Part shown: positions 35,216-43,557 of the stretch, in pieces
Numbering within the stretch: the stretch's first letter is position 1
How the letters are laid out: the number at the start of each line of letters is the position of its first letter
Source of the DNA: Granulicella sibirica
GTDB taxonomy: Bacteria; Acidobacteriota; Terriglobia; Terriglobales; Acidobacteriaceae
Direction of reading: 5' to 3'
DNA: 64,000 bases
Assembly (NCBI RefSeq): GCF_004115155.1
Contig: NZ_RDSM01000002.1
Span: forward strand, 1,302,001 to 1,366,000
Program-made: the position numbers and the translations under genes
Notes under the pieces: model-generated
What the model saw: only the letters and a program-made list of their open reading frames with translations
The model's database searches: none
Told to the model about the DNA's origin: nothing

Positions 35216-35250
35216 ACTTGCCTTACTCCGCTTCCCGACCACAAAACAGG

Positions 35251-35295
35251 GGTGCCCCATCTTCGCCGACAGTCTCATCGTCGGCTAAGGTGGGA
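35251..35295 (+). repeat. Long stem-loop dispersed repeat, copy A
   Basis: GGTGCCCCATCTTCGCCGA then, after a short loop, TCGGCTAAGGTGGGA. The two halves pair over about 14 bases. Related copies lie at 41019-41073 and 42321-42363, each close to a palindromic repeat of the other type. Confidence 0.7.
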
Positions 35296-35526
35296 ACGCA
35301 AGCAGCCAAACATCCGCACCCTTGAAGCTGTCCTCCTGGTGTCATTCCCGAAGCGCGTCCCCCAAAAAATACACTTGCCCCGTCACCCGCGCCCTTATAC
35401 TCTGGCCGCGGCCAAATAGGCCGGAAAGACAATACGCTGAGCCCGGCTGATTTTTGAAGAGGATTCGGAAACCAAACCTGCCTTCGCGAGAGTCTTTCGC
35501 AAGTCCAATCCAAAAGGAGAACGACA

Positions 35527-35664
35527 ATGGCAGATCCGAAAGTACCGGCAGAAGACCCGACAACCTCACCCGAAGAGATCGAACTCACCGACGAAGAACT
35601 CAGCAAGGTCGCCGGCGGCAGGACGAGCGACCCATGTGAGGGCGGGCAGTTCCACTCGAAGTAA
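35527..35664 (+). CDS. Small double-glycine leader-type peptide (possible RiPP or bacteriocin precursor)
   Basis: A 45-codon frame from ATG 35527, with AGGAG seven bases upstream, ends at TAA 35664. The N-terminal 31 residues are acidic and end in EIELTDEELSKVAGG, the form of double-glycine leader peptides of class II bacteriocins and related RiPP precursors, in which LTDEEL.KVAGG directs export and cleavage by a C39-protease transporter. The remaining core would be RTSDPCEGGQFHSK, 14 residues with one Cys. A cupin gene follows after 98 bases. No transporter, protease or modification enzyme is visible nearby, so the partners would have to be elsewhere. Translation and function are inferred. 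Confidence 0.65.
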   Translation: MADPKVPAEDPTTSPEEIELTDEELSKVAGGRTSDPCEGGQFHSK

Positions 35665-35762
35665 ACGAAGCGACTTCTCCAACCTGTGCGCGGCGAGTGG
35701 TTGCGCGGAACCTGAGAATCCTCGCCACCCTCCCGCGACCATCCTTTGCAAAGGGAAGGCTC

Positions 35763-36098
35763 ATGAAACTCTACGACTGGACTCAGGTCGAAGAAGAGCA
35801 GGTGAATCCACTGGCCACACGCCAGATGATCCACAGCGACACCATGACCGTTATCCGTCGCCGTCTTCTCAAAGGCTCCGTCAGCGGCCTCCACCGGCAT
35901 CTCGACGAGCAGATCAGCATGATCGAGCATGGGAGCATCCTCTTCCTCGTCGAAGACAGTCCCCAGGCAGTCCACGCGGGACAAACCTTCATTATTCCCT
36001 CGAACGCCCTCCACTCCGTCGAAGCCCTCGAGGATTCGATCGTTCTCGATCTCTTCGCCGCCCCCCAGCCTGTTACGACATCACCGGCGAAAGTCTGA
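35763..36098 (+). CDS. Cupin-domain protein
   Basis: A 111-residue single-domain cupin. The start is ATG 35763 with AAGGGAAGG upstream. Cupin motif 1 is SGLHRHLDEQISMIEHGSIL with His in the H.H....E pattern (residues about 42-55); motif 2 is GQTFIIPSNALHSVEAL with a conserved His near residue 88. Such small cupins bind a metal and may act as enzymes or sensors; the substrate is unknown. It follows the double-glycine peptide gene on the same strand. Confidence 0.85.
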   Translation: MKLYDWTQVEEEQVNPLATRQMIHSDTMTVIRRRLLKGSVSGLHRHLDEQISMIEHGSILFLVEDSPQAVHAGQTFIIPSNALHSVEALEDSIVLDLFAAPQPVTTSPAKV

Positions 36099-36121
36099 TC
36101 CGCCTTGCAGTAAAATCAGGC

Positions 36122-37420
36122 GTGCGCCTCTTACCCTCAATAGCCCTCCTCTGCCTCACCACCTCTGCGTTTGCCGCCTCCACCCTCTCCGGCGTCGTCA
36201 CCAACAAGACGACCAACAAGCCCTCGCCCGGCGACGAAGTCACCCTCATCCGTCTCCAGCAGGGCATGCAGGAAGCCGCTCACACCAAGACCGATGCCAA
36301 GGGCCAGTTCAAGCTCGACGTAGCCGACGACGGCGTCCATCTCGTCCGCGTCACCCACGATAAGGCCAATTACTTCCGCCCCGTCCAGCCCGGGGCCGAC
36401 TCTGTCGAGGTCGAGGTCTACAACGCCGCCGCCAAGGTTGAAGGCGTAACCGGCGAGGCCGACGTCCTACGCATCCAGTCCGACCCCGGCGGCTCCGGCC
36501 TCCGCATCGTAGAAAACTTCTTCGTCAAGAACGACTCCACCCCCCCGCGCACCCAGTTCAGCGACCGCCCCTTCGAGTTCTACCTCCCCGCCGGAGCCGT
36601 CGTGCAGGGCTCAGCCGCCCTCGGCCCCGGAGGCATGCCCGTCCAGGCCGCCCCCGTCCCCCTCGGCGACACCCCCAACCACTACGCCTTCGTCTTCCCC
36701 GTCCGCCCCGGCGAGACCCGCTTTCAGATCACCTACAGCCTCCCCTACTCCGGCTCCTTCCAGTTCTCGCCGAGGCCCACCCTCCCCACCGACACCGTCG
36801 CCATCATGATGCCCAAGAGCATGTCCTTCAAGGGCGGCACCCCCAATCCCTACACCGCCGTCACCGAGGAGACCGAGGCCCAGACCTACGTCGCCCGCAA
36901 CGTCCAGCCCTCGCAGCCCCTTGAGTTCACCATCTCCGGCACCGGCCAGCTCCCTCGCGACACTGCCGCCGCGACCCCCGGAGCCAACGGTGGCGCAGCC
37001 GAACCCGGCAGCGCAGCCGCCAACGCCGCCCAGAGCGGAAACACCACCGCCACCGACACCCGCCCCGGCGGCGGCCTCGGCGTTCCCGTCGACCCCGAAG
37101 GCACCAACGATCCCTGGGCCAAGTACAAGTGGTGGATCCTCGGAGGCCTAGCCCTTCTCCTCGCAGGCGGCGCAGGCGTCATGCTGAAAGGTTCGTCAAA
37201 CACACCCGCAGCCCCCACGACCCCGCAGCAGCCTGCCTACGTCCCACCCGCCGCGGCCCCCACCACCGGCGGAAGCCTGCTTGCGGCCTTGAAAGAAGAA
37301 CTCTTCGCGCTCGAAACCGACCACGTCCAGGGCCGCCTCACGGACACGCAGTACGGCGAACAGAAAGCCGCCCTCGAAGTAGTCCTCAAGCGCGCTCTCA
37401 CCCGCACCGAAGCCGCCTGA
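36122..37420 (+). CDS. Exported carboxypeptidase-regulatory-like domain protein with C-terminal membrane anchor
   Basis: I take GTG 36122 as start because it is followed directly by a signal peptide (RLLPSIALLCLTTSAFAAST). The 432-residue product has an Ig-like carboxypeptidase regulatory domain (TLSGVVTNKTTNKPSPGDEV to about residue 95), a second all-beta region, a Pro/Ala/Gly-rich linker near residues 280-330, a membrane helix near 340-360 (WWILGGLALLLAGGAGVML) and a short helical tail that resembles the end of CcmI-like or SHOCT-like segments (ALKEELFALETDHVQGRLTD). Function unknown. Probably attached to the outer face of the inner membrane. Confidence 0.75.
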   Translation: MRLLPSIALLCLTTSAFAASTLSGVVTNKTTNKPSPGDEVTLIRLQQGMQEAAHTKTDAKGQFKLDVADDGVHLVRVTHDKANYFRPVQPGADSVEVEVYNAAAKVEGVTGEADVLRIQSDPGGSGLRIVENFFVKNDSTPPRTQFSDRPFEFYLPAGAVVQGSAALGPGGMPVQAAPVPLGDTPNHYAFVFPVRPGETRFQITYSLPYSGSFQFSPRPTLPTDTVAIMMPKSMSFKGGTPNPYTAVTEETEAQTYVARNVQPSQPLEFTISGTGQLPRDTAAATPGANGGAAEPGSAAANAAQSGNTTATDTRPGGGLGVPVDPEGTNDPWAKYKWWILGGLALLLAGGAGVMLKGSSNTPAAPTTPQQPAYVPPAAAPTTGGSLLAALKEELFALETDHVQGRLTDTQYGEQKAALEVVLKRALTRTEAA

Positions 37421-37439
37421 ACGCACCCGGGGTGCGGAC

Positions 37440-38480
37440 CTAGTTCCGCATCCCGGCCATCAAACGATCAATCTCTGCCTTCTCCGCCCCGCTGATCATC
37501 GCAAACGGCAGCCTCGGGCGTCCCCCAAAGTATCCATTCAAATCACACGCGTACTTCAGCCCCGGCACACCCAGCCCTTCGACATACTGCGCCGCAAGCA
37601 CCAACCTCTCCTGCTTCTCCTCCGCGAGCCCCTGGTCCCCATCCTTCCACCCCGCCAGCACCTCGAAGCAGGCCTGCGGGGCGCAAGCAGCCAGCCTCGG
37701 CACCGCCCCCACCGCCCCCGCTCTCAGCCCTTCTAAAATCCCCAAAGTCTCCCCACCCAGCACCTGGAACCCCGTCTCCCGCGTCCTCGTCTTCAACGCC
37801 GGCCCGCTCACCGGGGCCGCCACGGCAACCGCAGTCCCCCCCTGCAAGCTCTCGACCCCCACAAACGTTGCCGACCCCAAAACCGGAGCCGCCGCTTTAG
37901 CCACCATACGCCCGGTAACCGCCGCAAACACCGCCGTCACCGTAGACGCATGCTTCACTCCAGCCGTAGCCGTCCTAATCTCCGCAACCCGGCCACCCCC
38001 ATCCACAATCCCGATCACCCTCGGATGCCGCGCAACCTCAGCAATCACTCCAAGCCCCAACTCCCTTCCCTCAGCCGAAGTTAGCACCACCGGCAACGCC
38101 GCCCGATCCGCGATCGCCTGAAAATAAGTCAGCGTCTCCCGCTCCCGCCCTACCAGCAAGCCCGGCAGCCCGATCACCACGCCGTCATAACCAAGCCCCG
38201 CCGCCGTGTCGATCACTTCCAGCGCCCCAAAAACGCTGTCCCGAGCCACACCAGCCAGCATCACCTTCTCCGCCGCCGCGACGTCCACAGCCGCGGCCAG
38301 CGCCTCCTGCGTCTCCGCATCGCTCAGCGAGGTAGCCTCGCCATTCACCCCAACCACAATCATCCCGGCCGCAGGTGTCCTCGAGTAGCGGTCTACATTG
38401 TGCTCGAGCTTACGCAGGTTAAGTCGTCCATCCGGGTAGAACGGGGTGGTCAGCGGTACATGAATTCCATCAAGCAGCAT
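37440..38480 (-). CDS. DapA-family protein lacking the catalytic residues
   Basis: A 346-residue TIM-barrel protein of the dihydrodipicolinate synthase/N-acetylneuraminate lyase family: it opens GIHVPLTTPFYPDGRLNLRK and keeps GVNGEATSLSDAE at the place of the GTTGE motif. The Schiff-base lysine (IGIKEA in DapA) is replaced: the segment reads VIGIVDGGG near residue 159. The YNxPxRTG tyrosine region reads VVLTSAEGRELG. The family reaction therefore seems impossible by the usual mechanism. It could be a non-enzymatic relative or use other chemistry. ATG start; convergent with the upstream plus-strand gene. Confidence 0.8.
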   Translation of the reverse strand: MLLDGIHVPLTTPFYPDGRLNLRKLEHNVDRYSRTPAAGMIVVGVNGEATSLSDAETQEALAAAVDVAAAEKVMLAGVARDSVFGALEVIDTAAGLGYDGVVIGLPGLLVGRERETLTYFQAIADRAALPVVLTSAEGRELGLGVIAEVARHPRVIGIVDGGGRVAEIRTATAGVKHASTVTAVFAAVTGRMVAKAAAPVLGSATFVGVESLQGGTAVAVAAPVSGPALKTRTRETGFQVLGGETLGILEGLRAGAVGAVPRLAACAPQACFEVLAGWKDGDQGLAEEKQERLVLAAQYVEGLGVPGLKYACDLNGYFGGRPRLPFAMISGAEKAEIDRLMAGMRN

Positions 38481-38550
38481 CCCTCCATTCTAAGCCGACG
38501 CTCTTCAAGTACTGGCGAAATCCTCTCCCCGCAGCGATACTCTAAGGATC

Positions 38551-39054
38551 ATGAAGAGCGCCTTGATGAACGATGAAGTCGACCTCTCGCAGGGCAAATC
38601 CGTCGGCGACCTCGGCCACGAAGCTCTCTGGCTCATCCTGCACACGCTCATCGCCATAGCGATCTTTGCCGTCGTCATCGGCATCATGACCCTCTTCCAG
38701 CCCAATCCCGACTCCTCTTCGCCCAAGCTCCTCGCGACGCTCCTCTGCTTCCTCGTCCCCATGATCGGCGGCTACATCGTAGCCCGCATCCGCAAGGACG
38801 TCGTAGCATCCTGGGTCTGGCTATCGGCTCTCTTCCTCTTCGCCGTCGTCTGTGTGTGGGTCCTCGACCTGCCCACCGGCATTGGCCTCTGCGAAAAATG
38901 CGGTCCCGTCCGCAAACTCACCCGAACCTTCTTCGAATTCAATAACGGCTCCGGCCTCATGGGCGGAGACGGCGTCCTCGTCGGCACCTGGCTGCCCCTC
39001 TCGATCATCGCCTACTCCCTCGGTGCCCGGTTCGCCCTTCGGCCGAACAACTAA
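38551..39054 (+). CDS. Hypothetical membrane protein
   Basis: A 167-residue protein with a 25-residue cytoplasmic start and four hydrophobic segments at about residues 26-48, 60-79, 88-105 and 145-160. Two Cys occur in GLCEKCGP between the third and fourth segments. I do not recognise a family. It stands alone between the DapA-like gene on the other strand and a secreted protein gene 30 bases downstream. Confidence 0.7.
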   Translation: MKSALMNDEVDLSQGKSVGDLGHEALWLILHTLIAIAIFAVVIGIMTLFQPNPDSSSPKLLATLLCFLVPMIGGYIVARIRKDVVASWVWLSALFLFAVVCVWVLDLPTGIGLCEKCGPVRKLTRTFFEFNNGSGLMGGDGVLVGTWLPLSIIAYSLGARFALRPNN

Positions 39055-39084
39055 GCCAGCAGACCGCCACAGTAAACTGGCCGC

Positions 39085-41007
39085 ATGATCCGGCCTGTAA
39101 CCCTTCTGCCCTTCCTCCTGCTCACTGTCTGCGCCCACGGCCAGACGAGTCCCGCACCGGAAGCTGCCGCCTATTCGAACTGCCCCCGAAGCTCGGTCAC
39201 CTCACTCGCCCAGTGCATCCTCACACAGGTCACCTTCGCCTCAGCCCCAGGCATCGACGGCCGCACACCGAATCTCCTCCGCTATAACGAGATGAACACC
39301 TTCGGCCCCGGCGTCAGCCTCGGCAACAATGGGGGCTGGCGCGTCGATAAACTCCAGTACGACATCTTCAACGTCGGCAACCGCGGCATCAGCCAGGCCC
39401 GCAGCCTCTTCCTCAGGAAGCACGCCGCCGGTGACGTCATGGGAACCTACGATTACGTCTACTCCGACGGCGGCTCGACCGCCCTCTCCGACGAGGCCAT
39501 CAAGGGCGAAGCCGTCGACATGGGCGAGATCACCGGCTACTTCCACGGCTCCATCGCCGCCACCACCGGAACCGGCGACACCCAGCCGAAACTCTCCTTC
39601 ATCTCCGGCAACAACTGGACCACCGACGGCGCGCCCCTCCTCGATATCACCAAAGGCACAACGGCCGGACGCATCACCGGCCCCAGCACCCCCTTAGCCG
39701 GAAGCCTTTACCTCAACACCTTCCCCGTCGACAATCCGCTCCCCCTCACCACTGCCTGGGGAGTCTGCAACCAGCCCATTCCCCAGAACCACCTCGTGCA
39801 GGTCAACACCCCGTTCACCTGCAACCTCACCCTGAAAAAGGGGCAGTTCCAGCCCGGCGGACAGGTTTGTATCACCGGCCCAAACTATCCCGAACTCGCC
39901 CCCATCATCAGCGTCGGAACCGTCCTTGAGGGCTTCCAAAGCATCACCATAGCAGCCCGAAACCCGAACCCTAGGGGCGCGAACATCTTCCAGGGCGGCA
40001 TCTGCGGCCAATACATCAGCTTCGACGCGAATCTGGCGGCCAGTGGATACCGCTCCTCCTACTACGCATTCGGCGCCCTCGACGCCAAACACCTCATCTA
40101 CGGGATGAACATCCGCGGCAACCTGCTCGGGAATACCCTGCCCATGTCTGGAAGCGAGGCGGAACAGTTCGGCGTCGAGGGCCTCAATGGCTATCACCTT
40201 TACCCCGGCTGCGAGGTCATCACCAATCAAAGCCTCGGCGCCAACCCAATCTGCGAACCCAACTCAATCCCGTGGTCAGTCGGCGACCTCGTCGAGGCTC
40301 CCCACAACGTCGCCGTGAACGTCGTCGGCCGATCGCTCGATGTTCAGCAACACACGCCGTCGAACGGGACCCTCAGCTCGGGAGATCTCCTTGAATTTCA
40401 CGGTCTCGGAACAGTCGGCCAAACCTTCATGGCGCACGTAACCTTCAACGGCAATCCACCAACCTTCTACAAGCCATACGGCGGCCTCTTCATGGCCTCG
40501 GATCTTCATCGCATCCAGGGCTACTTCGACACCGGACTCCACTTCGGCTACGCCCCCGGAGCCGTCGTACGCATCGGCGGAAACGCGGACGGATCGAAGT
40601 CGATCATGACCCTCTTTGCCCTTCCCGGCGGAGACATCCGCTGGGACCCAGCGACCAGCACCCTTCTCGTCGACAACATCAAGGCGACCAACCTGTCCAC
40701 ACGCAGCGCCCCTCTACCCCGCACACCCGAAAAGCCACCCATGAGCCTGCGCGGAACAACGAACCGGATCGGCGGCATCCCACTCGCAACCGGCAACTGC
40801 TCCGTAGGAACCGCAACAATCTCCGGCGCAACCACCTCGATGGTTCCCGTAACAGTCGCCTCCGAAACCGGAGCTCCTGGCTTCAGCCCATCCGGAGCCT
40901 TCCAGGTCAACGCGCAGGTAACAGCCCCCAACACGGTAAGCGTCCACGTCTGCGCCCTGATCTCAGGCACCCCAAGGCCATCAACCTACATCGTGGCCCT
41001 TCAATAG
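39085..41007 (+). CDS. Large secreted protein of unknown function
   Basis: A 640-residue protein with a clear signal peptide (RPVTLLPFLLLTVCAHGQ, cleavage near residue 20). The mature part is rich in Gly, Thr, Asn and Ser and looks mostly beta, with few Lys, as in extracellular proteins; about ten Cys could form disulfides. The C-terminal 110 residues (from about 530) look like a separate repeat or adhesive domain (CSVGTATISGATTSMVPVTV). No family is recognised. A surface or phage-tail-spike-like protein is possible but unsupported. Confidence 0.7.
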   Translation: MIRPVTLLPFLLLTVCAHGQTSPAPEAAAYSNCPRSSVTSLAQCILTQVTFASAPGIDGRTPNLLRYNEMNTFGPGVSLGNNGGWRVDKLQYDIFNVGNRGISQARSLFLRKHAAGDVMGTYDYVYSDGGSTALSDEAIKGEAVDMGEITGYFHGSIAATTGTGDTQPKLSFISGNNWTTDGAPLLDITKGTTAGRITGPSTPLAGSLYLNTFPVDNPLPLTTAWGVCNQPIPQNHLVQVNTPFTCNLTLKKGQFQPGGQVCITGPNYPELAPIISVGTVLEGFQSITIAARNPNPRGANIFQGGICGQYISFDANLAASGYRSSYYAFGALDAKHLIYGMNIRGNLLGNTLPMSGSEAEQFGVEGLNGYHLYPGCEVITNQSLGANPICEPNSIPWSVGDLVEAPHNVAVNVVGRSLDVQQHTPSNGTLSSGDLLEFHGLGTVGQTFMAHVTFNGNPPTFYKPYGGLFMASDLHRIQGYFDTGLHFGYAPGAVVRIGGNADGSKSIMTLFALPGGDIRWDPATSTLLVDNIKATNLSTRSAPLPRTPEKPPMSLRGTTNRIGGIPLATGNCSVGTATISGATTSMVPVTVASETGAPGFSPSGAFQVNAQVTAPNTVSVHVCALISGTPRPSTYIVALQ

Positions 41008-41018
41008 CAACGAACCAA

Positions 41019-41073
41019 GGTGCCCCACCTTCGCCGAAGCCTTACCGTCGGCGAAAGCGGGAATCCAGAAATC
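41019..41073 (+). repeat. Long stem-loop dispersed repeat, copy B
   Basis: GGTGCCCCACCTTCGCCGAA and TCGGCGAAAGCGGGAAT pair as in copies at 35251 and 42321. It begins 12 bases after the secreted-protein stop and may serve as its transcript end. Confidence 0.7.
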
Positions 41074-41108
41074 CCTGGAGGCTCGGCCGCCACGGCCGTT
41101 GCCCCTTT

Positions 41109-41138
41109 GGTTGTCATTCCCGAAGGGAATCTGCGTTT
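41109..41138 (+). repeat. Palindromic dispersed repeat, intergenic copy
   Basis: Identical to the copy in ccmH over GGTTGTCATTCCCGAAGGGA and nearly so to ATCTGCGTTT. It lies 36 bases after stem-loop copy B, between converging genes. Confidence 0.8.
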
Positions 41139-41167
41139 ACCTTTGCGAGCCGAAACAAGGCAGATAA

Positions 41168-41977
41168 CTACTGCAACCGCCGAATCCAGATATTCCGGAA
41201 GCTAATTGGCTCACTCTTATCTCCATGCGCCTGCAGCTTGATCGGGGCCGTATCGTACTTCTTGTAGAACGGATGGCCCACGTAGAGCGTCTCCCCCAGC
41301 AACTGGAAGTGGTTCTCGACAATAATCCCGTTGAAGAGCACCGTAGCAAACGCCGGAGTCTTCACCGACCCATCCTCGTTAAACGTAGGCGCGGTCCAGA
41401 CAATATCGTATGTCTGCCACTCCCCCGGCTTGCGATTCGGGTTCGCCAGCGGAATCGCCTGCTTGTAGATGCTTCCCGCCTGCCCGTTCACATAGGTCTT
41501 GTTGTTGTAGTTGTCCAAGACTTGCAGCTCGTACCCCGCATCTCCCGGCCCGGTCGAAGCGAGGAACACGCCGCTGTTCCCTCTCGCCTGGTCGCTCCCC
41601 GTGATGTTCGTCGGAATCTTCCACTCGACATGAAGCTGGTAGTTCTTGAACGTCTCCTTCGTCTCGATATTGCCAACTCCCGGTGCCTTGCTTACAGTCA
41701 TCGCGCCATCGGCAACGGTCCATTGCGCCGGAGCCTTGTCCTTGGCCGATACCCAGTGATCCAGGTTCGTCCCATCGAACAGAACGATCGCATCAGACGG
41801 AGGAGCCGAATCCGTGGCGCCCGGAGTCACAACCGGCGGAACCGGCTCATAGACCTCCGTATCCTGGTGCTTCATGGCCGGAGCCCCGGAAGCCACAGGC
41901 TGTTGCGCGGTGAGAGAAGAAGTGGTCAACCCAACCAGGGTCACGAACGGTAGAAGAGCGGAAGAGAGTGTCCTCAT
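41168..41977 (-). CDS. DUF1080 (3-keto-disaccharide hydrolase-type) secreted protein
   Basis: Exported glycan-active or glycan-binding protein. The start is ATG 41977, directly before a signal peptide (RTLSSALLPFVTLVGLTTSS); the frame extends to 42184 but that part is not protein-like. The 269-residue product carries a DUF1080 domain: IVLFDGTNLDHWVSAKDKAP, ETFKNYQLHVEWKIP, RGNSGVFLAS, YELQVLDNYNNKTYVNGQAG and ISFRNIWIRRL. This beta-jellyroll family includes 3-keto-glycoside hydrolases. No sugar genes adjoin it. Confidence 0.9.
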   Translation of the reverse strand: MRTLSSALLPFVTLVGLTTSSLTAQQPVASGAPAMKHQDTEVYEPVPPVVTPGATDSAPPSDAIVLFDGTNLDHWVSAKDKAPAQWTVADGAMTVSKAPGVGNIETKETFKNYQLHVEWKIPTNITGSDQARGNSGVFLASTGPGDAGYELQVLDNYNNKTYVNGQAGSIYKQAIPLANPNRKPGEWQTYDIVWTAPTFNEDGSVKTPAFATVLFNGIIVENHFQLLGETLYVGHPFYKKYDTAPIKLQAHGDKSEPISFRNIWIRRLQ

Positions 41978-42200
41978 GATTGCGATGAGGATACACCGAA
42001 GCACCCCGGTCCGGACAAGATGGGGCACCACACCGCCCCGGAAGCGGCACACCACCTCACGCCCCTGGTACAGGCTATGCCCCCGTCGAGGTATCACAGA
42101 TCGTACGGAACAGACGATGAAGTCTATGTAGCAGAAAGCAGGACAGCACGCAGAGGCTGCCTGCCAGGATTCACCCTGAACCACTCCATTGCTCCACCTA

Positions 42201-42226
42201 AAAGGCGACCCGCAAGGGTCGCCTTT
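42201..42226. terminator. Strong bidirectional hairpin
   Basis: AAAGGCGACCC and GGGTCGCCTTT form an 11-base-pair perfect stem with a GCAA tetraloop; T runs flank it on both strands. It lies in the 486-base gap 41978-42463, which otherwise holds stem-loop copy C, a palindromic repeat copy and a partial one near 42262-42280, and no gene that I can support. Confidence 0.75.
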
Positions 42227-42320
42227 CCTTCATGAGAAGCAGTGCGGTTGCCGTGGTCGTTTGGTTGGGAATCCGCGTCTATCATCGCTGTTGTCCTGAT
42301 CGTCCCAGCCCGGACAATCG

Positions 42321-42363
42321 GGTGCCCATCTTCGGCGCAGCTTCACCGCGCCTAAGGTGGGAC
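42321..42363 (+). repeat. Long stem-loop dispersed repeat, copy C
   Basis: GGTGCCCATCTTCGGCGCAG then CGCGCCTAAGGTGGGA. The sequence differs from copies A and B, but the arms still pair, so the stem rather than the sequence seems kept. A reverse piece, AGATGGGGCACC, occurs near 42020. Confidence 0.65.
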
Positions 42364-42406
42364 CGTTAGAAACTCAAGCACCACACCCTTGTCGTTGCCT
42401 CCCCCT

Positions 42407-42436
42407 GGTTGTCAATCCCGAAGGGAATCTGCGTCT
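42407..42436 (+). repeat. Palindromic dispersed repeat, third near-identical copy
   Basis: GGTTGTCAATCCCGAAGGGA followed by ATCTGCGTCT; one base differs from the ccmH copy. It lies 44 bases after stem-loop copy C, the same order and similar spacing as at 41019-41138. Confidence 0.8.
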
Positions 42437-42463
42437 GTCGTTGCCTTTCGGTCGGAGCACACC

Positions 42464-42889
42464 CTACCGCCCAACCTTCACATAGCTCCAGCCCATCTCC
42501 TGCTTCCGAACGAGTTCAACCACCCCAGAAGGCACGCTCGTCACCCCCGGCATCAGATCCGCCTTGGCGATATGGTGCATCCGCATGGCGTTCTCACAAG
42601 CTACAAAGTGAACCCCAATCTTCTCGAGATCCGCAAGGTCCGAGGCCGTCGAAGCTCCCTTCTTCAGTACATCGATTCCCGGACCATACGCCAGCACCTC
42701 GACCTCCGCCGACTCCGGCTTCACTCCCGCAATAAAGTGATCCGCAAGCACCATGGCCGTGCGCCAGTCATCCTGGTCCGGAGACGTCACCACGAAGACC
42801 ACGTGATGACCGTGGGCAGGAGCCTGTGCAAAAGCGCCAGCGCAAAGAGATGTGTAGAAAAGGAGGGCAGAAGCAATCCGCTTGATCAT
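42464..42889 (-). CDS. Exported DsrE-family protein
   Basis: A 141-residue protein starting at ATG 42889, chosen because a signal peptide (IKRIASALLFYTSLCAGAFA) follows. The mature part fits the DsrE/DsrF-like fold: HHVVFVVTSPDQDDWRTAMV, then ADHFIAGVKPESAEVEVLAY, then GVHFVACENAMRMHHI with a single Cys at the position used for sulfur relay. DsrE relatives handle sulfur or thiols; the periplasmic location suggests a different role. An upstream terminator at 42916-42943 separates it from the next gene. Confidence 0.8.
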   Translation of the reverse strand: MIKRIASALLFYTSLCAGAFAQAPAHGHHVVFVVTSPDQDDWRTAMVLADHFIAGVKPESAEVEVLAYGPGIDVLKKGASTASDLADLEKIGVHFVACENAMRMHHIAKADLMPGVTSVPSGVVELVRKQEMGWSYVKVGR

Positions 42890-42915
42890 GCCCGATTCTT
42901 TCACGCTCAACGCAA

Positions 42916-42943
42916 AAAGGCCCGTCGCTCTCGACGGGCCTTT
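42916..42943 (-). terminator. Rho-independent terminator
   Basis: AAAGGCCCGTCG and CGACGGGCCTTT form a perfect 12-base-pair stem with a 4-base loop, followed on the minus strand by TTTTTG. It lies 18 bases after the stop of the Gly/His-rich protein gene. Confidence 0.9.
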
Positions 42944-42961
42944 CTCAGCCAATCACCCTTT

Positions 42962-43414
42962 TTAGCGGTGACCGCCGCCACCGTGTTCCCCGCCGCCGTG
43001 GAAGCCACCAACTGCGCCAGGCGCGTGCTCACCTCCGCCATCATGTCCCGGATTGCCGATGTGCCCCTGCCCATCACGACCTTCGTTAGCATGAAAGTGA
43101 TTGAAGGGCTGTTCTCCACGTTCAGGCCGTGGTCCAGCATAACCGTGACGTGGGTCATACCGATTGTCAACGTGTCCATAGAAGCCGTGCCCTCCATGGA
43201 ACCAGGGGCCAGCGCCGATGAAAAGTCCACCGTTGAACCAGTCCGGACCATAGTAGCCATAGGGTGAGCAGTCATAAGGAGCGTAGTCGTAGTAACCGTA
43301 AGGGCAAACAGGAGGTGCCCCGATGTTCACGGAGATCTGGGCAGGTGCCACGTGAGCCCCGCTCAGCAGAGCGGCGGTGAGAGCAGATGAAGCAAGATAC
43401 TTCCAGTGCAACAT
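42962..43414 (-). CDS. Small exported Gly/His/Tyr-rich protein
   Basis: A 150-residue protein from ATG 43414 with GAGGAGG seven bases upstream. A signal peptide (HWKYLASSALTAALLSGAHV) precedes a low-complexity mature part: Tyr/Pro/Gly-rich near residues 35-60 (CPYGYYDYAPYDCSPYGYYG) and Gly/His-rich to the end (GGFHGGGEHGGGGHR). Such composition may bind metals or form a surface layer; function unknown. Confidence 0.75.
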   Translation of the reverse strand: MLHWKYLASSALTAALLSGAHVAPAQISVNIGAPPVCPYGYYDYAPYDCSPYGYYGPDWFNGGLFIGAGPWFHGGHGFYGHVDNRYDPRHGYAGPRPERGEQPFNHFHANEGRDGQGHIGNPGHDGGGEHAPGAVGGFHGGGEHGGGGHR

Positions 43415-43557
43415 GGTTCCTCCTCGTTCAATCAGTCCATTAGACCCATTCGGCCCCCGGAGAGTTGTGTCTGCTAACCAACGCTCGGCAAACCGGCAAA
43501 CACCGCGCAACGGACCAGCAACGAACCACGAAGCTACCAGCCCGCTACCATCACAAA

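Noticed and set aside
35636..36121. Upstream extension of the regulatory-domain protein frame
   Set aside because: It overlaps the cupin gene in another frame and has no protein-like sequence; the signal peptide begins at 36122.
41978..42184. N-terminal extension of the DUF1080 gene
   Set aside because: Not protein-like; the signal peptide begins at the ATG at 41977.
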